Assembly: GCF_019711655.1 (NCBI RefSeq)
Contig: NZ_JAIGNU010000001.1
Location: forward strand, 1,707,501 to 1,771,500
Direction of reading: 5' to 3'
Length of the DNA: 64,000 bases
Source: Qipengyuania mesophila
Lineage (GTDB): Bacteria; Pseudomonadota; Alphaproteobacteria; Sphingomonadales; Sphingomonadaceae
The position numbers were made by a program, and so were the translations under genes. The notes beneath the pieces were generated by a model. It worked only from the letters and a program-made list of their open reading frames with translations. It was not told the origin of the DNA and did not search any database. Each line of letters begins with the position of its first letter. Position 1 is the stretch's first letter. This document shows, piece after piece, positions 55,175 to 64,000 of the stretch.

Positions 55175-56268
55175 CCGGCTTCCCCGCAGAGCGCGCGCAG
55201 CACGGCGGCGATTTCGTCCATCTGCTTGGCGGTGCCGATGGTGATGCGCAGCCCATGCGGCAGGCCCTGCCCGGGCAGGTGGCGCACGGCATAGCCGGCC
55301 TCGCCGATCGCGGCGAGCGCGGTCTCGGCGCTCACCGCGCCTTCGAACAGCACCAGCACGAAATTGGCCCTGCTCGGCACGGCGCGCAGGCCGTAATTGC
55401 CGAGCGCCTCGATCGCCTCGGCGAAGCGACCCCGCTCGATCCGGTTGGCTTCGCGCGACCGCGCGAGGAAGGCATGGTCGGCGAGCGCGGCATGCGCCGC
55501 GCGCTGCCCGCTCGCAGTGACGTTGAAGGGGCCGCGAATGCGGTTGAGCACATCGACCAGATGCGGCGCTCCGGTCGCCCAGCCGATCCGCTCTCCTGCC
55601 AGCCCGTAGATCTTGGAAAAGGTGCGGGTGACCAGCACGTTGTCGTGACGCGCCGCAAGATCGAGCCCGCCGTCATCCTCGCCCGGCTCGAGATATTCGG
55701 CATAGGCCTGGTCGACCACCAGCAGCACATCGCCCGGCAGTCCGGCGTGCAGTCGCGCCACTTCCTCGCGCGGGAGGTAGGTTCCGGTGGGATTGTTCGG
55801 ATTGGCGAGGAAGACCACGCGCGTCCGCTCGGTCACGGCGGCGAGCAGCGCGTCGACATCGGTCGCATAGTCGCTGTCGGGCGCCTCCACGGGGGTAGCG
55901 CCGCAGCGCCGCGCTGCGATATCGTAGACCGCGAAGCTGAAGCGGCTGAACAGCACTTCGTCGCCCGGCCCGGCGAAGCCCTGCGCGGCGAGGTTGAGCA
56001 ATTCGTCCGATCCCGTCCCGCAGACGATCCGCGCGGGGTCGATCGCGTGCTGCTGGCCAAGCGCGGCGCGCAGCGCGGCGGCGTCGGGATCGGGATAGGC
56101 GGCGGGAGCGTGGTCGGTCGCCAGCGCGGCCAGCGCCGCGTCGCTGCAGCCCAGCGGGTTCTCGTTGGCCGAGAGCTTGACCAGCGCGCGGCCGTCCGTC
56201 CCGGTCGACTTGCCGGGGACATAGGCGTGGATGCCCTCGATCCAGGGCTTCATCCTCGGGCGGGTCAT
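55171..56268 (-). CDS. hisC: Histidinol-phosphate / aromatic aminotransferase
   Basis: 365 aa PLP enzyme. PLP lysine sits in [15 protein letters not shown], and [19 protein letters not shown] and [13 protein letters not shown] are family blocks. Coupled to tyrA by overlap, it may serve mainly as the aromatic-amino-acid aminotransferase (HisC2-like) and in histidine synthesis. ATG at 56268; ATG at 56286 would add six residues. Confidence 0.92.
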   Translation of the reverse strand: MTRPRMKPWIEGIHAYVPGKSTGTDGRALVKLSANENPLGCSDAALAALATDHAPAAYPDPDAAALRAALGQQHAIDPARIVCGTGSDELLNLAAQGFAGPGDEVLFSRFSFAVYDIAARRCGATPVEAPDSDYATDVDALLAAVTERTRVVFLANPNNPTGTYLPREEVARLHAGLPGDVLLVVDQAYAEYLEPGEDDGGLDLAARHDNVLVTRTFSKIYGLAGERIGWATGAPHLVDVLNRIRGPFNVTASGQRAAHAALADHAFLARSREANRIERGRFAEAIEALGNYGLRAVPSRANFVLVLFEGAVSAETALAAIGEAGYAVRHLPGQGLPHGLRITIGTAKQMDEIAAVLRALCGEAG

Positions 56269-56380
56269 CGTGTCTTTCGCTGCCATCTCAGCTTCGTCGC
56301 ATGAAAGAAATACGGCCCTTCGACAAGCCACCGGCGAGCGGATAGAGACAGGGTTTGATTGTTTCCCGCCAAGGTCCGAT

Positions 56381-57469
56381 TTGAACGCACACTCGCAAAC
56401 GCTGGCCCTGACCGCTCCGCTGCCGCTCGACGGCGGCGGCGAGCTGGCGCGCGTCGAAGTGGCCTACGAGACCTACGGCGCGCTGAAGGCCGATCGCTCG
56501 AACGCGATCCTGCTGTGCCATGCGCTGACCGGCGACCAGTATGTCGCCTCGCCCCACCCGATCACCGGCAAGCCGGGCTGGTGGGAGCGGATGGTGGGGC
56601 CGGGCAAGCCGATCGATACCGACCGCTTCCATGTCATCTGCGCCAATGTCATCGGCAGCTGCATGGGTTCGACCGGCCCGGCGAGCGAGGCCCCCGACGG
56701 CCGGCCGCATGCCATGCGCTTCCCGGTGATCACCATCCGCGACATGGTGCGCGCGCATGTCGGCCTGCTCGATGCGCTGGGGATCGAGCGGCTGCATGCG
56801 GTGGTCGGCGGATCGATGGGCGGGATGCAGGCCTTGAGCCTCGCGGCGAACTGGCCCGAGCGGGCGGAGCGCGTGCTGGTGATCGCCTCGACCAGCCGCC
56901 ACTCGGCGCAGAACATCGCCTTCCACGAGCTCGGAAGGCAGGCGATCATGGCCGATCCGCGCTGGAACGGCGGCGATTACTACGGCGGCGAGGCACCCGA
57001 CAACGGGCTCGCCGTGGCGCGCATGGCGGCACATATCACCTATCTCTCCGAAGAGGCGCTGACTGAGAAGTTCGGGCGCAATCTGCAGGATCGTGACGCC
57101 AAGACCTTCGGCTTCGATGCCGATTTCCAGGTCGAGAGCTATCTGCGCTACCAGGGCAGCGGCTTCACCCGCCGCTTCGATGCCAACAGCTATCTCTATA
57201 TCACCCGCGCGATGGACTATTTCGACCTCGCCGAGGAGCATGGCGGGCGGCTGGCCGATGCCTTCACGGGGACACAGGCGCGCTTCTGCCTCGTCAGTTT
57301 CGATTCCGACTGGCTCTATCCCACGAGCGAAAGCCGCCACGTGGTCCATGCGCTCAATGCGGCAGGCGCGGCGGTGAGCTTCGTCGAACTCTCGGCCCCG
57401 CACGGCCACGACAGCTTCCTGCTCGACGTGCCCGCGCTCGATCGCGTGATCGGGGGCTTCCTCGGATGA
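56381..57469 (+). CDS. metX: Homoserine O-acetyl/succinyltransferase
   Basis: 362 aa alpha/beta-hydrolase fold enzyme acylating homoserine in methionine synthesis. [10 protein letters not shown] holds the nucleophile, and [19 protein letters not shown] (Asp) and HGHDSFLL (His) complete the site. The frame is open to 56231, inside hisC, but TTG at 56381 with AAGG upstream is the most reasonable start. Its stop overlaps metW by 4 nt. Acyl donor cannot be told from sequence alone. Confidence 0.92.
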   Translation: MNAHSQTLALTAPLPLDGGGELARVEVAYETYGALKADRSNAILLCHALTGDQYVASPHPITGKPGWWERMVGPGKPIDTDRFHVICANVIGSCMGSTGPASEAPDGRPHAMRFPVITIRDMVRAHVGLLDALGIERLHAVVGGSMGGMQALSLAANWPERAERVLVIASTSRHSAQNIAFHELGRQAIMADPRWNGGDYYGGEAPDNGLAVARMAAHITYLSEEALTEKFGRNLQDRDAKTFGFDADFQVESYLRYQGSGFTRRFDANSYLYITRAMDYFDLAEEHGGRLADAFTGTQARFCLVSFDSDWLYPTSESRHVVHALNAAGAAVSFVELSAPHGHDSFLLDVPALDRVIGGFLG

Positions 57470-58047
57470 GCTTGCGACCCGATCTCGCCGTGATCGCGCG
57501 CCAGATTGTGCCCGACAGCCGCGTGCTCGATATCGGCTGCGGCGACGGCGCGCTGATGCTCGCGCTGCGCGATAGCGGCTGCGACGTGCGCGGGATCGAG
57601 ATCGATCCGGAAAGCGTCGAGCGCTGCGTCAGCCAGGGGCTCTCGGTGGTCCAGGGCGATGCCGACCGCGACCTCGCCGACTATCCCGACAAGGGTTTCG
57701 ACTATGCCGTGCTCAGCCAGACGCTGCAGACCGCCGCGCGGCCCGACCGCATGCTCGACGAGCTGCTCCGCGTCGGCACCCGCGCCTTCGTCAGCTTCCC
57801 CAATTTCGCGCATTGGCGCACGCGCGCAGCGCTGCTGCTGCAAGGACGCATGCCGGTGACGCGCAGCATCCCGGTGAGCTGGTACGAGACGCAGAACATC
57901 CACCATGTGACGGTGAAGGACTTCCGCGAACTGGCGCGCGAAAAGGGCGCGCGGATCGAGCGCGAATGGTTCTTCGCGGGCGACCGGCCGGTGGCGGGCG
58001 CGGCCAACTGGCGCGCCGAATTCGCGGTGTTCGAACTCTCGCGCTAA
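57466..58047 (+). CDS. metW: Methionine biosynthesis protein MetW
   Basis: 193 aa, methyltransferase-fold protein. SAM-like motif [12 protein letters not shown] and the MetW blocks [14 protein letters not shown] and [11 protein letters not shown] are present. MetW partners with MetX in Alphaproteobacteria. ATGA overlap with metX. Confidence 0.94.
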   Translation: MSLRPDLAVIARQIVPDSRVLDIGCGDGALMLALRDSGCDVRGIEIDPESVERCVSQGLSVVQGDADRDLADYPDKGFDYAVLSQTLQTAARPDRMLDELLRVGTRAFVSFPNFAHWRTRAALLLQGRMPVTRSIPVSWYETQNIHHVTVKDFRELAREKGARIEREWFFAGDRPVAGAANWRAEFAVFELSR

Positions 58048-58556
58048 TCCGCTTTCGTCGGAATCTCTGCCACCACCGGTTCATGGCCCCAATGGCGCAG
58101 CAGCCGCAGCACGTCGGCGCCCGTCAGCCCCAGCGTGCCGGTGTTGCGCAAGGGGTGGACATTGATCCGCTCAGCCTGCGCCAGCCCTGCATCGAGCACG
58201 ACGGTCACGCTGCCCGGCTCGGCATTGATCATCGCCAGCGGGGTGACCGATCCTGGGGAAATGCCGAGCAGGCGCTCCATGTCCTCCGCCTTGCCGAAGC
58301 TCACGCGCTTGCAGCCGATGGCCTCGGGCAGGGCCTTGAGGTCGACGCGCGCCGCGGCCGGAACGGTGACCAGCCAGAAGGCGCCGCCCGCATCCTTGAG
58401 GAACAGGTTCTTGGTATGCGCGCCGGGAATGTCGGCGTCGACCAGCCGCGATTCCTCGACAGTGAAAACCGCACTATGCTCGTGCGCCTCGAACGGGATT
58501 GCCAGCGCCGCGAGGTCGGCGCGAAGGCCTTCCTCACCCCGCTTCACAGCCAGCAT
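58044..58556 (-). CDS. Prolyl-tRNA editing protein, ProX/YbaK-like
   Basis: 170 aa. Matches the YbaK/aminoacyl-tRNA deacylase fold (HEHSAVFTVEES, DIPGAHTKNLFLKD, the VTPLAMIN loop). Such ProX proteins clear Ala-tRNA(Pro). ATG at 58556 chosen; it overlaps the upstream VOC gene by 13 nt and the convergent metW by 4 nt. Confidence 0.87.
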   Translation of the reverse strand: MLAVKRGEEGLRADLAALAIPFEAHEHSAVFTVEESRLVDADIPGAHTKNLFLKDAGGAFWLVTVPAAARVDLKALPEAIGCKRVSFGKAEDMERLLGISPGSVTPLAMINAEPGSVTVVLDAGLAQAERINVHPLRNTGTLGLTGADVLRLLRHWGHEPVVAEIPTKAD

Positions 58557-58921
58557 ACCGCGCACAGCTTGTGGCCGTCCGGATCGCGCAGATAGGCAAG
58601 GTATATCTCGCCGAACGGGCTGGAGCGAGGGCCGGGCGGATCCTCTGCCGATACGCCGCCATGCTCGCATCCGGCAGCATGCCAGGCCTCGACCATCGCG
58701 GCGGTCGGGACCTTGAAACCAATCGTGTTGCCGTTGGCGACCGTCGGCGGTTCGCCGTTGATCGGCTTGCCCACGACCAGCACGCCACCCTCGTGGCGGT
58801 AGACCAGCCGTCCCTTGGGATCGTCCTGTGCCGTAGGACCGCCGATCGCGGCGAAGAGCGCATCGTAGAACCGGCGCGAGCGTTCGATGTCGCTCGCGCC
58901 GATGGTCAGGTGGTTGAACAC
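58544..58921 (-). CDS. VOC family protein, copy 2
   Basis: 125 aa (GTG start at 58921, 10 nt after the upstream VOC stop). Glyoxalase/bleomycin-resistance-like fold: HLTIGASDIERSRRFYDALF at the N-terminus and YLAYLRDPDGHKLC at the end. Paralogue of its upstream neighbour. Ligand unknown. Confidence 0.83.
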   Translation of the reverse strand: MFNHLTIGASDIERSRRFYDALFAAIGGPTAQDDPKGRLVYRHEGGVLVVGKPINGEPPTVANGNTIGFKVPTAAMVEAWHAAGCEHGGVSAEDPPGPRSSPFGEIYLAYLRDPDGHKLCAVCWL

Positions 58922-58931
58922 CGCGTCGCGC

Positions 58932-59303
58932 TCAGCCCATGCGGTGGAGCGCGCAGAGCTTGTTGCCGTCGGGATCGCGCAGATAGGCGAGATACATGCC
59001 CGAACCCGGACGCTCCCCCGGCGGGTCTTCGATCGCCGTGCCGCCCGCCGCAACGCCCGCGGCATGCCAGGCATCGGCCTGCTCGGGGGTCATGGCGAAG
59101 CCGATCGTGCAGCCGTTGCCCGCGGTCGCCTCCTTGCCGTCGATCGGCTTGGTGACGAGGAAGGCGCCGCCATTGTGGAGGTACATCAGCCGGCCCTTGT
59201 CGTCGACGATCGCTTCCTTGCCGCCGATCGCCTTGAAGGTCGCGTCGTAAAATGTCTTCGAGCGCTCGATGTCGTTCGAGCCGACCATCATGTGACTGTA
59301 CAT
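58932..59303 (-). CDS. VOC family protein, copy 1
   Basis: 123 aa. HMMVGSNDIERSKTFYDATF and YLAYLRDPDGNKLCALH mirror the downstream copy, so the pair arose by tandem duplication. AAAGGAGAGAG precedes the ATG. Enzyme role not known. Confidence 0.85.
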   Translation of the reverse strand: MYSHMMVGSNDIERSKTFYDATFKAIGGKEAIVDDKGRLMYLHNGGAFLVTKPIDGKEATAGNGCTIGFAMTPEQADAWHAAGVAAGGTAIEDPPGERPGSGMYLAYLRDPDGNKLCALHRMG

Positions 59304-59420
59304 CGGATTCTCTCTCCTTTGGGTTTCGATTCGCCACCTTAAGCGCGCCAAGTGGGCTGGCAAGCGGCGATTGGCTGCTTGTCGCTTGCGGTTCAGCTTG
59401 GCGCGCCTAGAAGCGGCGCC

Positions 59421-59777
59421 ATGCTGACCTTCCTCGCTCCGCTCGCCCTCACGCTCGCTCAGGCCGCCAGCGCGCCCGCGCTGCCCGCGCTCACCCTCGA
59501 ACAAGCGAGCGCGCTGCGTTGCTCGGTCGCCTTCGGGCTCGTCCACAAGGGGCAGAATGCGGGCGACGCGGCGATGGCCGGATATCCGGTCATGGCCCAG
59601 CGCGGGCAGGAGTTCTTCGTCCGCACCGCGGCCAAGCTGATGGACGAACTCGGCGCAGATCGCGACACGATCATGGCGCTGGTCCAGCACGAAAGCGGCG
59701 AACTGTCCTCGTCTCCCGAGCGGCTCGACGAGGTCATGCCGCCCTGTCTGATGATGCTCGACGCCTCGGGGCTGTGA
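59421..59777 (+). CDS. Exported protein of unknown function
   Basis: 118 aa with a signal peptide (MLTFLAPLALTLAQAASAPA). Two cysteines (Cys34 and one near the C-terminus) could pair. ATG at 59421 fits the signal peptide; an upstream ATG is unlikely. No family recognised. Confidence 0.6.
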   Translation: MLTFLAPLALTLAQAASAPALPALTLEQASALRCSVAFGLVHKGQNAGDAAMAGYPVMAQRGQEFFVRTAAKLMDELGADRDTIMALVQHESGELSSSPERLDEVMPPCLMMLDASGL

Positions 59778-59849
59778 CCGCGTTCAGGATCGGGTCAGTG
59801 CTTCAGCGCTAGACAGTCGACCGATTCGAAATCCGACTGGGGGTCGTCC

Positions 59850-60278
59850 ATGCGTTCAATCGTCCTGCCCGCCGCGCTTGCGGCTTTTGCCGTTCCGGTG
59901 CCAGCCCTGGCGCAGGATGCGCCACAAGCTGCGCCGGCCCCGCTCGCCGAGCTGGCCGACCAGATGCGCGATCCCGCGCGCCAGCGCGAAATGGCGCTGA
60001 TGCTCCAGGCGATGACCGAAGTCCTGCTCGACATGCCGATTGCCCCGCTGGCGCAGGCCGCCGCCGACATGGCGGGCGAGAAGGCGGACGAGATCGACCC
60101 CGACACCACGCTGCGGAGCATCGCGCCCGAAGCGGGCCGGGTGAGCGACGAGGTCGCGCGCACTGTCCCGCGCGCGATGCAGGCCGCCGGAGCGATGGCC
60201 GAGGGAATGGCGACGATGACCCCGATGCTGCGCCAAATGGCCAGGCGCATGCGAGACGCCATGCCTGCGCGCGACTGA
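59850..60278 (+). CDS. Exported helical protein of unknown function
   Basis: 142 aa. Signal peptide ends PALAQ; the mature part is a helical Ala/Met-rich protein with PLAELADQMRDPARQREMALM. No family recognised. Confidence 0.65.
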   Translation: MRSIVLPAALAAFAVPVPALAQDAPQAAPAPLAELADQMRDPARQREMALMLQAMTEVLLDMPIAPLAQAAADMAGEKADEIDPDTTLRSIAPEAGRVSDEVARTVPRAMQAAGAMAEGMATMTPMLRQMARRMRDAMPARD

Positions 60279-60354
60279 TCCACGGCTAAATTCGCCTCCG
60301 CCCCCCGCGGCCCGGTGGACGCGCGCCCCGGGCTTGTGGCAAGGCGGTCCATCC

Positions 60355-61026
60355 ATGTGGCAGCTCTACCAATTCCCCCTGTGCCCCTTCAGCCGCAAGC
60401 TGCGTCTGCTGATGGGCGAGAAGAACATCGCCTATGAACTCGTGCGCGAGAACCCGTGGGAGGGGCGCGACGAATTCTGGCACCTCAACCCGGCGGGGCG
60501 CACGCCGGTGCTGCACGATGCGGCGCGCAATGCGGCGCTGTCCGACAGCCAGGCGATCTGCGAGTATCTGGAAGAAACGGTCGAGCGCAATCCGATGATC
60601 AACGGCTCGGCGCTCCAGCGCGCGGAGATCCGCCGGCTGGTCGCGCTGTTCGACGAGAATTTCCACGCCGACGTCACCGGCCCGCTGCTGCATGAGCGGA
60701 TGAAGAAGCGCCTCGTGCTGCGCCAGCCGCCCGATTCGCGCATGCTGCGCGAGGCGATGAAGAACGCGCATGCGCATCTCGACTACATCGACTGGCTGGT
60801 CGACACGCGCCAGTGGATCGCGGGGCCGACGCTCAGCCTCGCCGACCTCGCCTGCGCGGCGCAGCTTTCGGTGGCCGACTATCTCGGCGGAATCGACTGG
60901 AAGGGCCACGACCAGACGCGCCACTGGTATTCGGTGATGAAGAGCCGTCCGAGCTTCCGCCCGCTCCTGAGCGAGAAGATGGAAGGCCTGCCCCCGCCAC
61001 CGCATTACGCGCTGGTGGATGCGTGA
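60355..61026 (+). CDS. Glutathione S-transferase family protein
   Basis: 223 aa. N-terminal thioredoxin-like domain with CPFSRKLRLLMGEKN (Cys-Pro-Phe-Ser active site) and NPAGRTPVL, SDSQAICEYLEE; helical C-terminal domain with WIAGPTLSLADL. Probable cytosolic GST of the Cys/Ser type. ATG at 60355 is chosen over 60334 since homology starts there. Confidence 0.88.
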   Translation: MWQLYQFPLCPFSRKLRLLMGEKNIAYELVRENPWEGRDEFWHLNPAGRTPVLHDAARNAALSDSQAICEYLEETVERNPMINGSALQRAEIRRLVALFDENFHADVTGPLLHERMKKRLVLRQPPDSRMLREAMKNAHAHLDYIDWLVDTRQWIAGPTLSLADLACAAQLSVADYLGGIDWKGHDQTRHWYSVMKSRPSFRPLLSEKMEGLPPPPHYALVDA

Positions 61027-61042
61027 GGCTTGAGGATGCCAG

Positions 61043-61384
61043 TCAGCGGGACTGCCAGTATTCCTTGAAGTCGGGGTGCTTGCTGAAAAGTTCGTCGAAC
61101 GAAGGTTCGTAGATTCCTATGAGGTTCACCTCTCGCTCTTCAATTTCAGCAAAATCCTGAATCGCAATAGCTTCGCTCTTAAGCGTCCTTCCGTTCGACA
61201 TCTCAATTCGCAGATTGTCAGAGCGGTCACCGACATAATCTCCGTTTACAACATTAGCGTGGCGGTCAGCGATGTAGTGGTCGGTCGGCTTGAAATTGGC
61301 GGTCGCCACGCACATTCCGGGATCGATTCCGAAAACTGTTGCTTCGCCGATTAGCAAATCCTTTTCGAATATTTTGAGTTTCAC
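61043..61384 (-). CDS. Orphan protein downstream of mutM
   Basis: 113 aa, acidic, AT-richer than its neighbours. No family recognised. Begins MKLKIFEKDLLIGEATVFGI, so a small beta-rich domain is possible. It starts 12 nt after mutM and could be read from the mutM promoter. Confidence 0.6.
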   Translation of the reverse strand: MKLKIFEKDLLIGEATVFGIDPGMCVATANFKPTDHYIADRHANVVNGDYVGDRSDNLRIEMSNGRTLKSEAIAIQDFAEIEEREVNLIGIYEPSFDELFSKHPDFKEYWQSR

Positions 61385-61396
61385 AGTTTCAGACCC

Positions 61397-62212
61397 TCAC
61401 CGCTGACAAACCGGGCAGAACCACGTGCTCCGCCCGCCCTGCACGATGCGCCGGATCGTGCCGCCGTCCTCGTGGTGGCAGGGCTCGCCCTCGCGGCCGT
61501 AAACGTGGAAGCGGGTGGCGAAATAGCCGAGTTCGCCGTCGGGCTGGGCGAAATCGCGCAGGGTCGAGCCGCCGTCGCGGATCGAGCGCTCGAGCACGTC
61601 CCTGATCGCGGGAACGAGGCGGCGGAGCTGCGGCATGGTCACCTTGCCGCCGGGTTTTCGCGGCGCAATTCCGGCGTGCCACAACGCCTCGCAGACGTAG
61701 ATATTGCCGAGCCCCGCCACGATCCGCTGGTCCAATAGCAGCAGCTTGATCGCCTGCTTGCGGCCCCTCGTGGCCTCGCGCAGGTGCTCCGCGGTCAGCG
61801 CCTCGCCCAGCGGCTCGGGGCCGAGCGCGGCGAAGGGCGGCCACAGGTCGAGTTCGGGCGCGAGCAGGAGGTCGACCGAGCCGAACCGGCGCGGGTCGTT
61901 GAGCGCGAAGACATGGTCCGCGGTCGCCAGCACGAGGTGGTCGTGCCTGTCCTCGGCCTCCGGATCGATCCGCCAGCGCCCGCTCATGCCGAGATGGAAC
62001 ACCATCGCATGATCGCGGTCGGTGTGGAGGATGCCGTATTTCGCCCGGCGCGAGAGGCCGGAGATCGTCGCTCCCGTAAGCGCCTGGACGAGGTCGGGCG
62101 GGAAGGGGCGGCGCATGTCGGGCCGGTTGACCCGCACCGACACGATCCGCTCGCCTTCGAGAAACCGGGCGAGGCCACGCACGGTTGTCTCGACTTCGGG
62201 AAGCTCTGGCAT
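61397..62212 (-). CDS. mutM: Formamidopyrimidine-DNA glycosylase
   Basis: 271 aa; removes 8-oxoguanine. The N-terminal PELPEVETTVRGL supplies the catalytic Pro2 and Glu3. The C-terminal zinc finger is altered: GEPCHHEDGGT replaces the usual GEPCxxCGT, while FCPVCQ is intact. The second Cys of the first pair is therefore missing and a His may serve. Divergent from ubiE with 56 bp between starts. Confidence 0.94.
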   Translation of the reverse strand: MPELPEVETTVRGLARFLEGERIVSVRVNRPDMRRPFPPDLVQALTGATISGLSRRAKYGILHTDRDHAMVFHLGMSGRWRIDPEAEDRHDHLVLATADHVFALNDPRRFGSVDLLLAPELDLWPPFAALGPEPLGEALTAEHLREATRGRKQAIKLLLLDQRIVAGLGNIYVCEALWHAGIAPRKPGGKVTMPQLRRLVPAIRDVLERSIRDGGSTLRDFAQPDGELGYFATRFHVYGREGEPCHHEDGGTIRRIVQGGRSTWFCPVCQR

Positions 62213-62268
62213 GAAAACCCCTGTAACAGCCTTTGCGCCCGGCTCAATTCCCCCTAAGGCTCGCCGCC

Positions 62269-63000
62269 ATGAACGACACCGTTTCCTTCGGCTACGAAGA
62301 CATCGACGCCTCCGAGAAGACCGGCCGCGTGGGCGAGGTTTTTTCGAGCGTTGCCGCCAAATACGACATCATGAACGATGCCATGTCGGGCGGCATGCAT
62401 CGCTTGTGGAAGAACCGCTTCGTCAGCCGCGTCAAACCGCAACCGGGCGAGGCGATCCTCGACATGGCGGGTGGGACGGGCGACATCGCCTTCCGCATGG
62501 CCGAGCGCGGCGCAAGCGTCACCGTCTCCGATATCAATCAGGACATGCTCGACGTCGGCATCGAACGCGCGATGGAGCGCGGGATCGACGGTCTGGTTTG
62601 GTCGCGCCAGAATGCCGAGGAACTGACCTTCTCCAGCCGCATCTTCGATGCCTACACCATCGTCTTCGGCATCCGGAACGTGACCTTCATCGACAAGGCC
62701 CTGCGCGAAGCGCACCGCGTGCTGAAGTTCGGCGGGCGCTTCTACTGCATGGAATTCAGCCAGACCGACTGGCCCGGCTTCAAGGAAGTCTACGACCTCT
62801 ATTCGCACCGGCTCATGCCCAAGATCGGCAAGGCGATCGCTAATGACGAGGACAGCTATCGCTACCTTGCCGAATCGATCCGTCGCTTCCCCAAGCCGCC
62901 CGAATTCGAAGCGATGATCCGCAAGGCGGGGTTCGAGAACACGCGCGTGGAATCGATCCTCGGCGGCGCGGTGAACATCCATTCGGGGTGGAAGGTCTAG
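62269..63000 (+). CDS. ubiE: Ubiquinone/menaquinone methyltransferase
   Basis: 243 aa SAM-dependent C-methyltransferase of ubiquinone synthesis. ILDMAGGTGDIAFRMAERG is motif I; FGIRNVTFIDKALREAHRVLK and GGAVNIHSGWK are UbiE signatures. ATG at 62269 fits; an upstream in-frame ATG lies at 62233. ubiB follows within 1 nt. Confidence 0.95.
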   Translation: MNDTVSFGYEDIDASEKTGRVGEVFSSVAAKYDIMNDAMSGGMHRLWKNRFVSRVKPQPGEAILDMAGGTGDIAFRMAERGASVTVSDINQDMLDVGIERAMERGIDGLVWSRQNAEELTFSSRIFDAYTIVFGIRNVTFIDKALREAHRVLKFGGRFYCMEFSQTDWPGFKEVYDLYSHRLMPKIGKAIANDEDSYRYLAESIRRFPKPPEFEAMIRKAGFENTRVESILGGAVNIHSGWKV

Positions 63001-63001
63001 G

Positions 63002-64000
63002 GTGGCACGACCCTCGACGCATATCTGGCGGCTTCTCAAATGGGGCCGCACGCTGGCGCGGCACGGCGCCTTGCGCGGGATCGAGCACGATCCCAACACC
63101 CCCCCGCCGGTCAAGCGACTCGCTCGCATCGCGCGCTTCGGTACTCGACAGCCGCTCACGCCCGACTATGCCGGTGCCTTCCGCGATATCGGGCCGGCGG
63201 CGATCAAGCTCGGCCAGACGCTGGCGACGCGGCCCGACCTGGTCGGCGAGGATGCGGCGCGCAATTTGCTGACGCTGCAGGACGATCTGCCGCCGGTGCC
63301 GTTCGAGCAGATAAAGGAGAGCATCGAGGCGAGCTTCGAGCAGCCGCTCGAAGCCCTTTATGCCGAATTCGACCCCGTGCCGATCGGTGCCGCCTCGATC
63401 GCGCAGGTTCACCGCGCGGTCACCACCGAAGGACGGCAGGTCGCGGTCAAGGTGCTGCGCCCCGGCGTGCGCGAGCAGTTCGCGCGCGACATCGACACCT
63501 ACGAATGGGCCGCCGCGCATGTCGAGGCAATGGGCGGCGAGGCCGCGCGCCTGCGCCCGCGGCTGGTCATCGCCAATTTCAAGCGCTGGACCAATCGCGA
63601 ACTCGACTTGCGCCGCGAGGCCGCGAGCGCGTCCGAACTGGCCGAGCACATGGTCGGCACCGAGGGCTACGAAATCCCCGGGATCGACTGGGACCGCACC
63701 AATGGCCGCGTAATGACGGTCGACTGGGTCGACGGGATCAAGATCAGCAATGTCGAGGAACTCAGGGCAGCGGGGCACGACACCGCCGAGATCGCGAACC
63801 GCCTCGTCCTGGCCTTCCTCAAGCAGGCGATCGCCGCGGGCTTCTTCCACGCCGACATGCATCAGGGGAACCTGTTCGTGAAACCGGACGGGACCATCGC
63901 GGCGATCGATTTCGGCATCATGGGCCGGATCGACCGGCGCGCCCGCATGTGGCTGGCGGAAATCCTCTACGGACTCACGACCGGCAATTACCGTCGCGTC
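63002..64000 (+). CDS. ubiB: Ubiquinone biosynthesis protein UbiB, 5' part
   Basis: GTG start 1 nt after the ubiE stop; 333 codons are visible and the end of the window cuts the gene. The atypical-kinase (ADCK) motifs are present: IKLGQTLATRPD (KxGQ), PIGAASIAQVHRA, VKVLRPGV, HADMHQGNLFV and IDFG. UbiB is an ATPase needed for ubiquinone synthesis. Any transmembrane segments would be in the unseen C-terminus. Confidence 0.93.
   Translation, partial: MARPSTHIWRLLKWGRTLARHGALRGIEHDPNTPPPVKRLARIARFGTRQPLTPDYAGAFRDIGPAAIKLGQTLATRPDLVGEDAARNLLTLQDDLPPVPFEQIKESIEASFEQPLEALYAEFDPVPIGAASIAQVHRAVTTEGRQVAVKVLRPGVREQFARDIDTYEWAAAHVEAMGGEAARLRPRLVIANFKRWTNRELDLRREAASASELAEHMVGTEGYEIPGIDWDRTNGRVMTVDWVDGIKISNVEELRAAGHDTAEIANRLVLAFLKQAIAAGFFHADMHQGNLFVKPDGTIAAIDFGIMGRIDRRARMWLAEILYGLTTGNYRRV

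Noticed and set aside
56317..56328. Further copy of the CCTTCGAC repeat
   Set aside because: Only 12 bases match the GIY-YIG repeat; chance is likely.
1..64000. CRISPR array, prophage or transposon
   Set aside because: No regularly spaced repeats, phage structural genes, integrase or transposase were recognised on either strand.

Overview
The window is a piece of a GC-rich alphaproteobacterial chromosome. It most resembles the Erythrobacteraceae in the Sphingomonadales. This rests on gene content and order (argB-yggT-folD, hisC-tyrA divergent from metXW, ftsEX-ydcF-plsC, mutM divergent from ubiE-ubiB), on the many TonB-, MJ0042- and VOC-type proteins, and on dense GANTC (CcrM-type) sites at some promoters. 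It is mostly core metabolism, transport and cell-envelope genes, with three or four AT-richer accessory insertions.

Layout. 1-10.1 kb: CHRD-domain protein (partial), endonuclease III-like glycosylase, atypical Nramp transporter, two SDR-type or secreted proteins, tldD, small zinc proteins, an ABC ATPase without a permease, nadB, a PilZ protein and a hydrolase. 10.1-15.5 kb: TonB-like protein, then class I ribonucleotide reductase with nrdA and nrdB split by a reverse-strand DUF2171 gene. Both nrd upstream regions are packed with GANTC sites. 15.5-17.0 kb: AT-richer TIR locus (zinc protein, TIR protein, zinc ribbon) ending in a decayed SDR fragment. 17-24.6 kb: small membrane and exported proteins, a frameshifted SEC-C pseudogene, SDR, lipoprotein and sulfotransferase. 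24.7-30 kb: argB-yggT-folD-lipoprotein-marC, facing a LON-domain protein and a CnoX-like thioredoxin; then tRNA-Gly.

30-36 kb: ZnuD-like TonB receptor, DoxX protein, saccharopine dehydrogenase-like protein, a GIY-YIG nuclease bracketed by inverted copies of a palindromic repeat, thioesterase, dcd. 36-46.6 kb: TPR protein, putA, glpD, mtnP, a strongly diverged PEP carboxylase homologue and a patatin. 46.6-52 kb: GGDEF protein, tRNA-Leu, MJ0042 protein and ftsE-ftsX-ydcF-plsC. 52.3-54.2 kb: four small, co-oriented orphan genes, each enclosed by the same pair of ~21-bp boxes at near-constant distance from the start codon, which looks like a cassette array. 54.2-64 kb: tyrA, hisC, metX, metW, a prolyl-tRNA editing protein, two VOC proteins, exported proteins, a GST, an AT-richer orphan, mutM, ubiE and ubiB (cut by the window end).

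Best candidates for something undescribed are the repeat-bounded orphan-gene array (52.27-54.22 kb), the TIR plus zinc-ribbon locus (15.57-16.88 kb), the GIY-YIG gene with its flanking inverted repeats (34.25-34.64 kb), and the GANTC clusters in front of nrdA and nrdB. No prophage, CRISPR array, transposase or integrase was seen.
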